DNA of 64,000 nt from Takakia lepidozioides. Its lineage: Eukaryota; Streptophyta; Takakiopsida; Takakiales; Takakiaceae. Below are positions 31,997 to 44,100 of this stretch, in pieces. Numbering within the stretch: the first letter of the stretch is position 1; every line of letters begins with the position of its first letter. A program made the position numbers and the translations under genes. Location: contig CM060732.1 in the NCBI GenBank assembly GCA_030704615.1, positions 20,210,001 to 20,274,000 on the forward strand. The letters run 5' to 3'. The notes below the pieces were generated by a model that saw only the letters and a program-made list of their open reading frames with translations, was not told the origin of the DNA and did no database searches.

Positions 31997-33327
31997 CACT
32001 AACAACTGCGTTAGAAGTTAACAGACAAGGAGAGAGATGTATGATGGCAGAAGCTGAGATAATAGAACAAGGGAAACTCAATGTTGATTTGAAGGCTACA
32101 ATCTATTGCAATGAGAATACTTTCCAACAGTACAGTCAGGTTGAGGCTGAGAATGAAAGGTACATCCTGGAGTTGCAGCAAACACTCATGGTCCATAAGA
32201 ATGAACTCTCTGTGGCTAACAAGGCTTGGAAGGAAACCAATAATTTGGCTGTTGCCTATGCGGCCCTAGTTGAACCTCATGCGAAGCGCATGGAGGCTTT
32301 ACAACAGCAGTTCGATGTGTACAGACTCAAGGAGGAGCAGGCTATCAGGGGTGCTACACAGGACTTGGTGGATAATCATCTTATGCAAGTATGGTTAACA
32401 CAAGGGCCGGTGGAAGGGAAGGCACCACGAAAGCTCACTCAGGGGGAGATGAATGATCTCAGATTGCAGGTGCAGAACATTGCCACAACTACTATAGACA
32501 ATGTCTATAGTAGAATAGCTGAGTTACATGATGATGTGGAAGGCCTGCAGACTCAAGTGGATGACCTGAGTTCCAATATTGACAAAAGAGTCTTTGTTCC
32601 TGAGGAGCAGCTGGTGGCTACTTATTTGCATGCCAGGACTCTAATTTTCCAGTCTTCATCATAGGAGGTGCAAGAGTGACCAGTGGTAGGAGGGACAGCG
32701 GCAGCAATATCACAACCTCCACAGCAGGTGGCTGTGCAGGTGGTTGACACTGTTGATACCATGGCGCAGCCACAGTCTGAGGTTTGGGGGGATGCTGCTT
32801 TCAACCCATCTAGGACTCCTGCAGCGCGGGAGTACAATCGGGCTATGATATTGCCCTTCAACCAAATTCTCATTGTGATGGATTTGGCTTGGAAGGAATT
32901 CAGTCCTCCACAGTCTTTGGCACATTATTACCAGATCATGCACATTTGGTTGCCAGTGGCAACTCGGACTAAGGTTCTTCTGAACAATCGACCCATTGAG
33001 GATCATCATTTTGCAAGGTACTGGTCTGAGGCAGGCACCATGTTGAAGGAATTAATTGTCTTTCAAGTTGTTCATGGGTACATCTACACCAAGATCAAGG
33101 AGGTATCTAGTATTGTCATAGGTTGTGGATTGTACTATGCTGCTTGTTTCTTTGCACGTTATCACATTGAGCAGCAGAAGATGCAGTCAAGATTTATGAG
33201 TTATTCCAGTGGAGATCATTGGGTCTTACCTTCACTTCCACCTCCTATGTATCTATATGATGCGAAAATCATGATGCAGAAGGATTCCCAGCTTCGTTTA
33301 TGGTTTAATTTGGCTTGGAACAGTTAG
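31987..33327 (+). pseudogene. Split coiled-coil gene, segment 4 (coiled coil and C-terminal domain)
   Basis: Begins with the right target duplication (QCAT, in frame) and continues ALEVNRQGERCMMAEAEIIE through LQQTLMVHKNELSVANKAWK and DLRLQVQNIATTTIDNVYSR, a long coiled coil to the TAG near 32662. After a second stop near 32678 the frame goes on with a different domain, including REYNRAMILPFNQILIVMDL, YYQIMHIWLPVATRTKVLLN and FFARYHIEQQKMQSRFMSYS, and ends at 33327. Only about 30 bp separate this end from the LTR at 33359. The position fits a non-standard 3' ORF of an LTR retrotransposon. The C-terminal domain is not recognised. Confidence 0.55.
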
Positions 33328-33358
33328 GCCAAAGAAAAATTGGGCCCTGATGATATTT

Positions 33359-33803
33359 TGAGCAAGAACGGAAGCAAAGATGGTGAACATGGTGAAGGAG
33401 GAGAGATAAACAGTAGATGCTTGTTACATGCGAAGCTGTAGTGATACTGTAGAGCAAATTAAAGACACAATGGCTTCAGCCTGATACCTGATAAATCGTA
33501 ATCTGATACTTATTCGAAACAATCACACTGTGTAGAGAGACATGAGTGAAGTTGTGGAATGAATGGATGAGTGAATGGAACCTGGTAGATACTGAAGCAA
33601 TCTAATGCCTCAGTATACACAGTAAGGTAATTTGCTAACATGAAGGCAAGAAAGAATACAAATAGGAAACACAACCATGATTCACTAGCTGTAGGTCATG
33701 ACTGATTGTTCTGAGCGGGCTGAGTGCTTGGAGATATCCAACTCTTCTATCTTGGAGTTTCCACCTCGGATAGCGAAGGGATGGGTGAGTAAAAGCCCCT
33801 CGA
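33359..33803 (+). repeat. LTR (3' side) following the coiled-coil gene
   Basis: About 445 bp, ending CCCCTCGACA, match the inverse of about 58755-59235 with only scattered differences, for example GACTGATTGTTCTGAGCGGG and CACCTCGGATAGCGAAGGGA in both. At the second site a primer site follows the CA end, so this is an LTR. Here unrelated sequence follows, as expected of a 3' LTR of a plus-strand element. Confidence 0.75.
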
Positions 33804-36800
33804 CACGCCACAACCATTTTCTACTTGTGGATTGCGAATGCTCCCAAACGCTAGAAATTAATATTGTTTAGTGTTGGTATAGACTTGATGGTTGTTTTCA
33901 TAGACTCTATGAAAACCATGGGGAGAAAAGGAAATCATTTTTTAATGTTCGCCCACGAGTGTGTAGGGAATGCTGATTATTCCAAACTAGTAAACGGAGC
34001 AAGTCTTTACATTGAATGGAAGTGCATTGGAGCCTTTTGGAAAAGTGGGATTGTATTATGTCATATTTTTCTTACAGGTAGAATAAGATATTCATCATGC
34101 CCAGTGGAAGCTGGAAGCTGGGTCTGTGGCCTAGAAAAAGTTTCAAATGAGATTTCGCGTCTAAATAAGACTAAGAGGGACAGATCGGGGTTTTCAATTT
34201 GCAGACCTTGAATCGTATCCGCTATGCGTTGCCATCTTAGCACCATTCAGCCCCTCGTAAGTTGGCACCTGTATGCTTTGTGAAATGTCCTCTTTAGTGC
34301 ACATTATTGTTGCATTTGTAGTTGAAAAATATTGTTGTCTGCCTGAATGTGGTGCTCTAGTACTAAACAGCAATCTCTCAAGTGCCTCCAACTTGAACTT
34401 GGGGATCCAGTCCTGACTAGTGTATTTGAGTGATTTGGCAGGTTTGAAGTGAAACGAGTAGTTTCACTCTATCATGGGCTCGTGAAGTTTATACAAAGAT
34501 TGCCAGTGCAGCAATCAGACGTAGAGAGGGTGTCTGCAGCCCGAGCCACGGCCTTCTTCTTGCTTTCCAACCAAGAAGTTGATGTACTATGTTTGTCCGT
34601 GTTCCTTGAAAAACATTCTTTGCTTCATCATTTGACTTTGTAAAGTGGACAGCTGCTCACCAGGGTTCCAGTATTCATCTGTCAGAGCGGATCCCACGAA
34701 GTATTGTTTGTCAACAGATATGGATTTGCCCCAAGACCTTTGGTTAATGTCACTAAGGCATTCTCAAGCTTCTTGCATTACATGTCAAGGTCTGCAGAAC
34801 AAACAAACCTGAAGCAGGGTCCATGGAGGGTCTAAGAAAGTCCTAGAGAACGATGACACTGCCAGAATATTGGAAGATGTTGCAGGACCCAAAGGTGGAG
34901 GATGCAGCTCAGATATTGAAAGCATTGGCTGTGCATCGTGGGGACCGGGTGAGCATCATAATGGAGTTGCTAGAGCTAGAGTCATAGCTAGCGCAGTGTG
35001 GGATGAGACCCAAACTGGGGGGGGGGGTGGGGGGATCGAGTTTATCTGCCCTGTTCAAATCCACTACAAGATGCTATCTCGGAGGTTGGATTCACTCATT
35101 TCCTCTTTTTCAGTTTGCTGCAGCTTCAGTTAAAGAAAGCGAGTGCTGGAATCTCTGAGTCATAAGAATCTTTTATGTTTCACACAATATGTCTCTCACT
35201 TCCACATCTTAAACCAGGTGTTTGTCTACCACCACAATGCTAATGCAAAGCACAGTTTTACCACTCTCTGCTGTGTCCCTTGGCCATCCTATAGATGTGA
35301 TTATGTCAAAGATGTAGTACTTCAAAGGTTTTTAAATCGGGGAATGTCTGGAAACTTTTTGGGGTCGTCTGGGCATGGAGTGGATATGATGAACTTTTTC
35401 CCTTGTCTGATGTCTTCTTGGCTTGTCTCTTGCAGTTGTACTTTATCCCATTTCAGATTTTTCATATGACAAATCCTAAAACACTGCAGTAAATGAAGCT
35501 TTGATCACAATCTTGAAAGGGAATTTTACAGCATATGGCCCATTGTCTCCTTTCTCTACGCCTGAGTATGGTGGGCTTAGATGCCAAACACAGTCACCTG
35601 ACTTCCTGATTAGCATTTATGATATCTTTGAAGAGCTGATTTCTGAACCCTATGGATATGTGGTTGGTTCTATGTTGTTCCACTTGTGTCCCTTGGACAC
35701 TCACTCAAACTGAACAAGCTTTTCTATAGAATCCTGCGGCCTAATTAGTTATTTGCACCTTTATCTCCCTCTCTTCTGAGGGCATTGGGGCGATTTAGGG
35801 TGGGCTCCCACAAATTACAGGTAGAGACTGGTAAGTGGGAAAACTCACAGCCTGAAGACCACCTATGGCCACTAAGGCACCGCGCCCAACTGATGCATCA
35901 AAAGTGAAGAACACTTCTTCCTTTATTGCCCTCTTTACTATGAGATCCTTGAGAAACTCCATTGTCTGTTCTGTGAAACTCAATCTGTCACAGACTACTT
36001 CCATTCTGAGCCACAGAAATGCTTGCCAGCCTATTTGCACGAACATTTGACCCTCAGGCGATCCCTTGAGCAGTAGTTGCTTTTGGGCTGCTTTCGGCTT
36101 CACACTCTGTCTTTAATTCTCTTTATTGTTTGTTGTTTTCATTTTGTCCCACAAGCTGTTTGAGCTTTCTGCGGTCGATCGAAGTTCCATTTCATTTCGT
36201 TTCTTTCCACGTTATGTGACTTCCTGGCTCTATTTCTTTTCGTGCTCAAGTCTGGGATCATCTATTATTGGAATGCTGAAACTATGTCCTGGGTAAGTCT
36301 TCATGTGTTGATAAAAACTCTTGCACCCTCTGTTGCTCCCTAATGAAGTGAGTAGGGAGTTACAACTGCTGGTCACGGTGATACAGATAGTTGATTTGGG
36401 TAATTTGACCTGCTCAAGTTATTGGATAGTTCATTTTAAGGTTTCCTCCTTTATTTATTGGTTCGTTATCTATGTGAATTTCCTTGATGATCTGTCTTGG
36501 TTTTCATCTTTGAAAGCTTTTCCTTACATTTGATGTGGCTATCTCATTCTATCTTTTCTTAAGGTGAGTTCACAGTTTCCTAGGCTCTCACTCACTGGAA
36601 AGGTGTTCCAACACATATGCAATAATCAAATGAAGGACTTACCAAGATACCTACTGCGTTCAACAAGAGTATGCACATTTTGGATTTGTTAATTTGGGTC
36701 TAATAATGAGTATCCATATATCTGCCCTGGGTAAGTTAAGTACCAGTTATCGAATACCTGCCAAGTGCTCTTAGCTAGAATGTGCCCCGTTTGTGCAAAC

Positions 36801-36910
36801 TTGATGTTTTGCTTGAGATTTGTGAAGGGATCGCAACAAGAAGAAGTGGAGGAGGCTCACAGCCAAATCCCAATACAAGAAGTTCCTTGTAGCTAGGGCA
36901 TGTCAGGCCT
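33804..36910. other. Unassigned region left of the starch synthase remnant
   Basis: No gene is supported. A few short frames read like conserved exons but match nothing I can name, for example EYWKMLQDPKVEDAAQILKA near 34868 and a reverse frame GSPEGQMFVQIGWQAFLWLR near 36020. Lost exons of the starch synthase N-terminal region are possible. A G-rich run lies at 35018-35035. Confidence 0.35.
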
Positions 36911-37860
36911 CTTCCCACAATTGCAAACATTGTGTGGCCATCTCCTGATGATGAAGTTCTTTTTTGGAAACAAAATAACCCAAAACAAGGTGATTCAAAG
37001 GCAGTTGCAGTTGGCATGAGCTCATCAAAGGGCGTATGTCTGGATGAGGATCTGGCATACGTAATACACATGACATCAGAGATGGCCCCCTTGGCCAAAG
37101 TGGGGGGTTTACGGGATGTACTAACTGGTCCTGCTCAGGCATGACTTGAAAGGGGACATAAAGTGGAGGTGAAGCTACCTTTCTATGAGAAGATACCTAA
37201 GGATGAGATCGAGGGCCTTGTTCCTGCCGTCTCATATTCATCATATCATAGGGGAGGTTGGGTGCCCATTCACATTTATCGTGGTAAGGTCTTGGGAGTA
37301 CCCATTTTATTTGGAGCCAAACAACCAATTTTTTAAGGGGTCACAAATCTATGGAGGGTCTTATGATGACCTGGAAGCATATTTGTTTTTCAGCCGTGCC
37401 AACCTTGAATGGATGCAGGTCTAAGCTGTTGCCCTTCACAATTTGGTAACTTGACATGTTTGCACCATCAGCCCCTTGTGAAATCGATCATATTGTACAA
37501 TTAGGTCAGAAATGGAATTCATGCTTTCTACAAAGCTAGATACTAGATAGTGTAAAGATTGTTCAGACAAAAGTGTGGCTAGTTTGATATTGTTGCAGTC
37601 CAGAGGCCCAAACATTCAACCTTAGGAACTTTGTTCATTTGAGACCACTAACCCATCTATCTCATCCCACTTTTATCGTTCTTCTTATACACACAGATCA
37701 CAAGAACCCAACCAGATATAATTCATATCCATGAGTGGCAAATACTTGGCCTGGCGATGCTCTACTGGGACATGTACCACCACATATATGGAGAATATAC
37801 CAGTTTCAGGCCCTGCAAGACTATGTTGTATGAGTTTAATCAGCTGGAAGTAATCTCTGT
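36911..37860 (+). pseudogene. Starch synthase-like (GT5 family) pseudogene fragment
   Basis: Starch synthases extend glucan chains from ADP-glucose in plastids. Exon 1 (about 36911-37421) has VIHMTSEMAPLAKVGGLRDV, containing the KVGGL motif of the ADP-glucose site (the family has KVGGLGDV; here G is R), then RGHKVEVKLPFYEKIPKDEI and VPIHIYRGKVLGVPILFGA. After a one-base shift near 37335 it continues IYGGSYDDLEAYLFFSRANL and stops at a GT donor. Exon 2 (37697 to about 37855) has PDIIHIHEWQILGLAMLYWD. An in-frame TGA lies at 37142-37144. Only the N-terminal Rossmann half is present. The DDLEAYLFFSRA and HEWQ wording suggests the plant class IV/V group, but the class is uncertain. This is the only clear host-type gene in the window. 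Confidence 0.75.
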
Positions 37861-38345
37861 ACAATGTTTTTTTCAAGAATGTATCTTCGAATATATGGTC
37901 GTTATCCTGAATTATATCAAAATGTTAATGTCCACAGTAAACCTCGAAAATCTGGGCATGTGCAACACTTCAAATTGCAAGATATGCTTTAAATAAAGAC
38001 AAAATAAATTATGAACGCCGGAACAAATATGCATTAAAAAACAATTTTTTTCATGAAAACATTACAAATGAAAATCCAAACAATTTGAAATCTAAACCAA
38101 TCAAAAACAAAGATAAAAGAGAAATCATGTAAACAACATTCATAATCCAAATCTAGTTGTTGTATCAAAACAAACCACAATTTCTCTCTCTTTTGATGGA
38201 TCTTTTTTTAGATATTTTCCAAGGCAGTGTCCCCTTTCTCAGCCTCCATGGCTTGTCATGTGAGGTTATTTTTCCCTCGGTAATATATTTTGGTCTACCC
38301 CATACATTGTATTTTATTTGAAAAGAAAAACGAGCCACATAAGTT
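37861..38345. other. AT-rich non-coding stretch
   Basis: No gene or repeat identified; the next feature is the SINE. Confidence 0.4.
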
Positions 38346-38351
38346 ACCCAC

Positions 38352-38578
38352 CTAGGGTTGGTAGCTCGGTTGGATAAGTGCACTGTGTGTCACCCTTGCA
38401 GGGTTCAAATCATACCACTTTGGTCCTGCGGGTCCTGACCGGTTGGTTTGGGGGTGACGTTTCCCCCTTGTGTGCCCAATGCCTTATCTTAAAGGGGGTT
38501 AATTTTTCCCCTTCTCAAGGGTCTGAAATGTAAGCAGTCACTCCGAGGTTTCCTTTAAATATAATCTAAAAAAAACAT
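38352..38578 (+). mobile_element. tRNA-derived SINE
   Basis: TAGCTCGGTTGG (box A form) and, about 40 bases later, GGGTTCAAATC (box B form) give an internal RNA polymerase III promoter. The rest does not fold as a tRNA, and the unit ends in an A-rich tail (TAATCTAAAAAAAAC). This is the plan of a short interspersed element. Confidence 0.6.
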
Positions 38579-38889
38579 TACCCTAAGTTAGATGGGTGAC
38601 ATGGGCCCAAAGCTGAAAAAACCATTGGCCCCTAATAGAAAAGTCGATTCAAAAGCTGAGACAGATGCAAAATCGTTTCAACTGGACATGATCTTGTTAC
38701 CTAACCTCCACCCAAAAAGACAACTATTGCCCAATCCAAAAAATTCTTAAATCCCAAAAATCTTTGTCGTTCAATGTGGAAGAGGATACATATTTATTAT
38801 TAGGAACACAAATCTGTGAAGTTTTCGAAGGGTTTGGATGAAATGATAACAACCATCCATCTTGAGAATTATTGAAATAAATATTTTGT

Positions 38890-39010
38890 TGATACTCTTA
38901 TAAAGGTATCATGTCGAAGTTGAGATGTCTGTTTGATAGATGTTTAATATATCAAACTCTTATACGTTGATACTCTTACAGTGGTATCATGTTTGATGTA
39001 GGTACATAGC
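38890..39010. repeat. Dispersed repeat with GATACTCTTACAGTGGTATC
   Basis: TTGATACTCTTATAAAGGTATCATGT-like and GTTGATACTCTTACAGTGGT-like units recur at about 59800-59915 with similar spacing and the same flank words (TTTGATAG, AACTCTTATA). The shared region is about 110 bp and short imperfect palindromes are embedded. Confidence 0.6.
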
Positions 39011-39289
39011 CATATTGGCACATTTTTATCACTTAGTACTTTGACATATGTGCCAACTTCAATATGATTTTGTAGGTCAATCATTTTTTTTCTTATTGTT
39101 TTTTTTTTAGTTTCAAAACAAACACCAGCCCAAGCAATTGGCCCTTGAGGTGGGGAAAAAAAAACCCCTTTCTTCACCATGGAGGCATTATAGGGGTAGA
39201 GCCCAAGCCCAAAGGTAAGAGAGATAGATGACAAGTGTTTGAACCACATACCGACATGCTGATACACAAGTGCCCCTCTTAGCTCAGCT

Positions 39290-40270
39290 GGGGGCCTCCA
39301 AACCCTCAGTTGAACCACCGGTCGACCCCATTCACGTCGGTCATGCACACCATTTTTGGATGATCTACCCGGTACCTGACCCTCCATCACCTCGTCCAAT
39401 CCGCAACCTCCTTAAAACCCTCACTAAAGAAGCCAAAAAACAAGCCTCAACCTCTCTCAGCCATACCAAGCTTCATATCAAAAAATGGACCATTTCCAAT
39501 GTCCTGCACTATAAATTATCAAACCACTTTTGGAACTCCAAAGCCGCGTCAGATGCACAAATAAGGCAAACACTTTAGATACGCCCAATATATGGGCCAT
39601 CAACGCAAACACATCTTCTGGCCAACCCTATTCCCAACCCCACACTGCCCACTCTGCTCACACCTTCATGCTAAACGTGATACCTGGCCTCGTATTCTCA
39701 GCGAATGTCCACACCCTGTCATCCACGGGTTGCGAATCGCTCGTCATAATCACGCCGTATGGCACATCCACAAACTTCTCTTACAATGTAGTGCAACCAG
39801 ATGGTTTATACTCATCAACGCTGGCACCTACCAGGGTCGGCCTCTAGACCATACAGTACGTACTTGGCTCCTTCCATGTATCTGTCAACCTTGCGGGTCC
39901 TGCACATGCCCCGCTAAACTATGCCCGGACATCCTCATAGTCTAGGGCCTCCCCGTTAACTCCCCCCCCCTCCTGCACCATACATTTTATAGAATTCATA
40001 TACTGCCATACCGCTTTCCTAACGCCTCTATTATAGAAAAACGTAAAAAATATGCACCATTAATCGTTGACATCCGCCGACGAGGGTGGGGCACCGGCCC
40101 ACTCACTGTCATAATTGTTGGCACCAGATGATGCATCCATAATGCCAGCATCTCTACCTTTCAAAATAATTTTCAAATCCCTATCACATCTGTTCACAAA
40201 TGTTTCAAAGCCATACACCTCACCGCGCTCCGATCCCTCACTGCAATCATCACCAACAAACGACAAACTC
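39290..40270 (+). pseudogene. Non-LTR retrotransposon (LINE) C-terminal remnant
   Basis: Across shifting frames the sequence reads KLHIKKWTISNVLHYKLSNH, then CPLCSHLHAKRDTWPRILSE, CPHPVIHGLRIARHNHAVWH, LINAGTYQGRPLDHTVRTWL and CPDILIV, followed by PLIVDIRRRGWGTG near 40060. A C-x2-C...H...C knuckle followed by RHN and a PDIL tail is typical of the region after the reverse transcriptase in LINE-like ORF2 proteins. Several frameshifts and stops; the reverse transcriptase itself is not here. The nearby TTAGCTCAGCTGGG (39277) looks like a tRNA box A but no matched box B was accepted. Confidence 0.6.
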
Positions 40271-41150
40271 GAATCCAGTCTCCCTCCCGCTTCCTAGGCA
40301 CCTCATACGCCTTTGGGTACCACCGGTACCCATGGGGCCCATGGGCCCACGAGTGCCAAGCGGCACCCTTCACCACTACTACCGTTCTCCCAATCTACCC
40401 CAGGGTATCCCCTGGGCCTCAATTTTTAAATAGGGCCCACCTCTGTTAAGGGGCAATAGCCGCAAGGCAAAGTGGCTCTTAGTTACGCCGGATTCGGCTG
40501 GAGTCTTCTTCTTCTCTCTTCTCTTCTACACGAGTGTCTTACCACCAGACATGGTGATGTTGCATTAAAATTATAATTATATGAACATTTGATGGATGTT
40601 ATTATATTTAACCATATATTTTCACCAGACTATCAGTATTTTTGACATATAATACCACAAAATGAACAAGTGTTTTTTTGTTTTTTTTTTAAAGCTAGTT
40701 GAGTATCTTTGACTTGTTTGATGTATTGAAGCATTGAATTTTTGAAACACATACACTCGGCAGTCTACATAAATATGAAGGGAGGAGGGGTTGGGAATGT
40801 GAAATGGGAATGATTGGAAACATGATTAGTCACGGGGACCTGGGGTCTTAAATACAAGATTATGAACTGGTGTAGCAATTGTTTGCTTCTGCAGAATCGT
40901 GGTGCTCTTCACCCTGACATCCTCCATTCCCCGAATTCTCTTCATTCCAAACAAACAAGATGGCCTTGTTTGAAATAGCTCTAGGAAAGCTTGCAAGGCG
41001 TAGAGCATAAAAGTATGGTTGGCACAGAAAGGAACGGGTAAGTGCATGTAAGCTTGTGGAGCTTGCAAGTATCGAGTAAGAGAGAATGTACTCTCAACCC
41101 GTCCGTCCTTGCGCCACTATGTAAGAAGTAAAGCGAGCGTATAATCTGTA
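40271..41150. other. Unassigned stretch between LINE and gypsy remnants
   Basis: No supported gene. A reverse frame of 80 codons at 40826-41068 (CANHTFMLYALQAFLELFQT) is unrecognised and could belong to the 3' part of the neighbouring reverse-strand retroelement. Confidence 0.3.
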
Positions 41151-41171
41151 ATATCCGCCATAGCTACAAAG

Positions 41172-44100
41172 TTATAGCTTTGATTGCCCTTTCCCGTCGA
41201 GACACTGGTTATTCGGAGCCACCCCGACTCTTCCGCTCATAACTCTTCTAATTTCTTGTTCTTGTTTCTTGGAGGGAACCACCTGCATGAAATTCTTGCT
41301 CCTGATTGGCTGTTGCCTCCTTGGGTAACTTCTTAATTTTACCCCCCTCAGTGGACATTCCCACCTGGAATGTCCACTAGGACAACACATGTGGCAAAAG
41401 TCCCCCTTTTCTGTACTCGTAAAGGGTTCCGTTACCTTTGCCCTGAATGCATTAATGGGCCCACAAATAGTTTTGGTTGATGTACCGGGTAGGTACCTTG
41501 ACAGCCTAATTTGTCCTCTTGCATGATGACACCCACTTTTGCAATATATGCCCCGTGGTGTGCTTCGTCCTAGTGGCCACGTGTCCGTTTTTAGACACGC
41601 CTCCGTCTCCCCCTGCCCTCGTGGCACATTCTCCGAATCTGACTTCCAAGCTGTCCTTTCACTTGCCGGCCACTTTTCTGATGTTAACCCGCATCCACCT
41701 GTCACTGACCCTATGGACTGTGCAACCCGCGTGGGCTGTGTTGGGTTGTGACAGGCTGTGTCAAACTGTGATGGGTTGTGATAGGCTGTGTGATGCTGTG
41801 ATGGGCTGTGATAAGCTGTGTGATGCTGTGATGGGCTGTGATAAGCTATGTGACGTTGTGGTGGGCTGTGATAACTGTGCGAACACCCGTGTTCTCCGCT
41901 CAGGCCATACACATTCGGCTTTACGACAAGTGTTTCATGCTCCGTTGGTATTACCGGTGCAGCCCGTGACTGTTTCTGTGTTTCAATATGCAAATCGTGC
42001 TGCAATGGTTTGTCATAGATACCACTGTATCCCTTCAACTTATTGGCATTGACTCTTCCCAGCATCTCTTTGTTAATGGTTTGTAACATGGCGGTGTTGT
42101 TATCATACATCTTCTGTATGACATAAGGTCCTTTCCATGGTGATTTAAGCTTAGAAGCCTTAATCTTCCCCTTCTTCTACAACCACAGAACCAAATCACC
42201 CGTCTTAAAAGTTTTCAGTTTACCTTCATAAAATTGATCCTTCCTCTTCATCTGAATTTTGGTCATGTTATCTGCTGCATCAGCACGTACTTCTTCCACA
42301 TGATATAATTCATGTTTCCTGACTTTAATTGAATCCTCGCCAAGATAGTGCATAGTATTTTGTTTGTGGCCTCTGCCTGCCCATTACCCTGTGGGTAATA
42401 GGTTGTACTTTTCCTGTGCACAATCATGAACTATTTAGTCAATAGTTCTATAGTCTCGTTAATGAAGTGACTTCCCTGGTACTTAATAAATTCCAGGGGA
42501 CAACCAAATCTTGTGAGTATGTTCTCATACAGGAATCTTGCTGTGGACTTAGCTATGTTGTCCCTCAGCGCCTTAGCTTCCACCCACTTTGTAGTATAAT
42601 CCGTGGCTGTGATTATATACTTGTTTTGTGTATTTCTGGCTAGTGGATTAATTGGTCCAACGAAGTCTAGTCCCCATTTCTGAAATGGTTCAGTAGGCAT
42701 CGTAGGATGCAAAGCCATCTTCCCAGATCTATGCAATGGTCCTAGCCTCTGACACTCATCACAACTCTTGCAATATTTGTGTACATCCTTGAACAAAGTA
42801 GGCCACCAGTAACCTGCTAGTAGTATCTTTCTACTGGTAGTCTCTTCTCCAAAATGACCTCCAGCCACTCCTTTATGAACTTCCTCCAAAACTTTATTTA
42901 CTTCATGGTGGTACAAGCATCGTTTAAGAACTCCATCAGGTCCTAGCTTATACATTCTGCCACCTATCATAGTGTAAGGTAAAGCCTTGATAACTATTCT
43001 CTTCCTCTGCTCCTTCCCATAACTATGTGGGCACTGACCATGAGTGAGGTAGTATCTGATTGGCCACTGCCAATCTAACCAATTATCTGCACTTCCCTGC
43101 ACCTCCACTGCAAATAAACTCGCATCAGGTAGTTGGTCGTTTACTCCCGTGGCGGGCTCTCCTGTTGATAGGCGTGCCAAGTGATCTGCCACAAGATGCA
43201 AACGGCTTGGCTTGTAAACAACTTCGAACTCAAACTCGTGCAAGATTATTAACCATCTTGTTATCTTGTCACTTATCAAAGGCTTGTTCACCAGATAAAT
43301 CAGAGCCTGATGATCCACATAAAACATGAACTTCCTTCCTAATAAGTAATGCCTGAATTTCTTGACTGCATAAATCATTACCAATGCTTCCCTTTCAGTT
43401 GTGCTATAGTTCCTTTCAGCACTGTTCATCAACCTGCTAGCACAGTACACAGGTGAATCTATGTTTCCTGTAACATTTTGGGCTAACACTGCTCCCAATG
43501 CTTCTCGTGAACATGAAATACTACATGCTAGTGAGGGTTAATCAGCACAGGTGTAGTTGTTACTGACAATGTAAGTTCCTCAAAAGCCTGCTGACATTCA
43601 ACTGTCCATGCAAACACTGCATCTTTCTTCAGAAGCTTGCTCAATGGTGCTGCTATCTGTGCATACCGTCTGACAAATCTTCTGTAATAACTGGTTTGTC
43701 CAAGGAATCTCCTTAGACTCTTGACATTTCCTGGTGGCGGAGAGGCTTTAATAGCCTCTGTTTTTCTGGGATCCACACAATGTGTCCCAAAAGTACCCCT
43801 GAGTTCACACACAAAGTACACTTTTCTGGATTCAGGCCCAGACCTCTCATCCTGCATCTGGCCAAACATAACTCCAATTTATGCAAGTGCTCATTCTTAG
43901 AACTGTACACACTGAAGTCATCTAAGAACACCTGCATGAAATCATCCAGATACTCATGGAAAGATTCACTTATCACTCTCTGAAAAGTTGCTGGTGCATT
44001 ACAAAGTCCAAAAGGCATGACTTTGTATGCATAAGCACAACGTCTGTGATAAAAGCTGTCTTTCCCTGGTCTTCTTCTGCCACTTGCACTTGGTTATACC

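Noticed and set aside
39277-39330. tRNA gene or second SINE
   Set aside because: Only a box A-like TTAGCTCAGCTGGG is convincing; box B is poor and no cloverleaf could be drawn.
41172-41900. Protein with repeated YHSPSQHHTA units
   Set aside because: The repeat is the translation of a minisatellite; only the first part of the frame is real integrase C-terminus.
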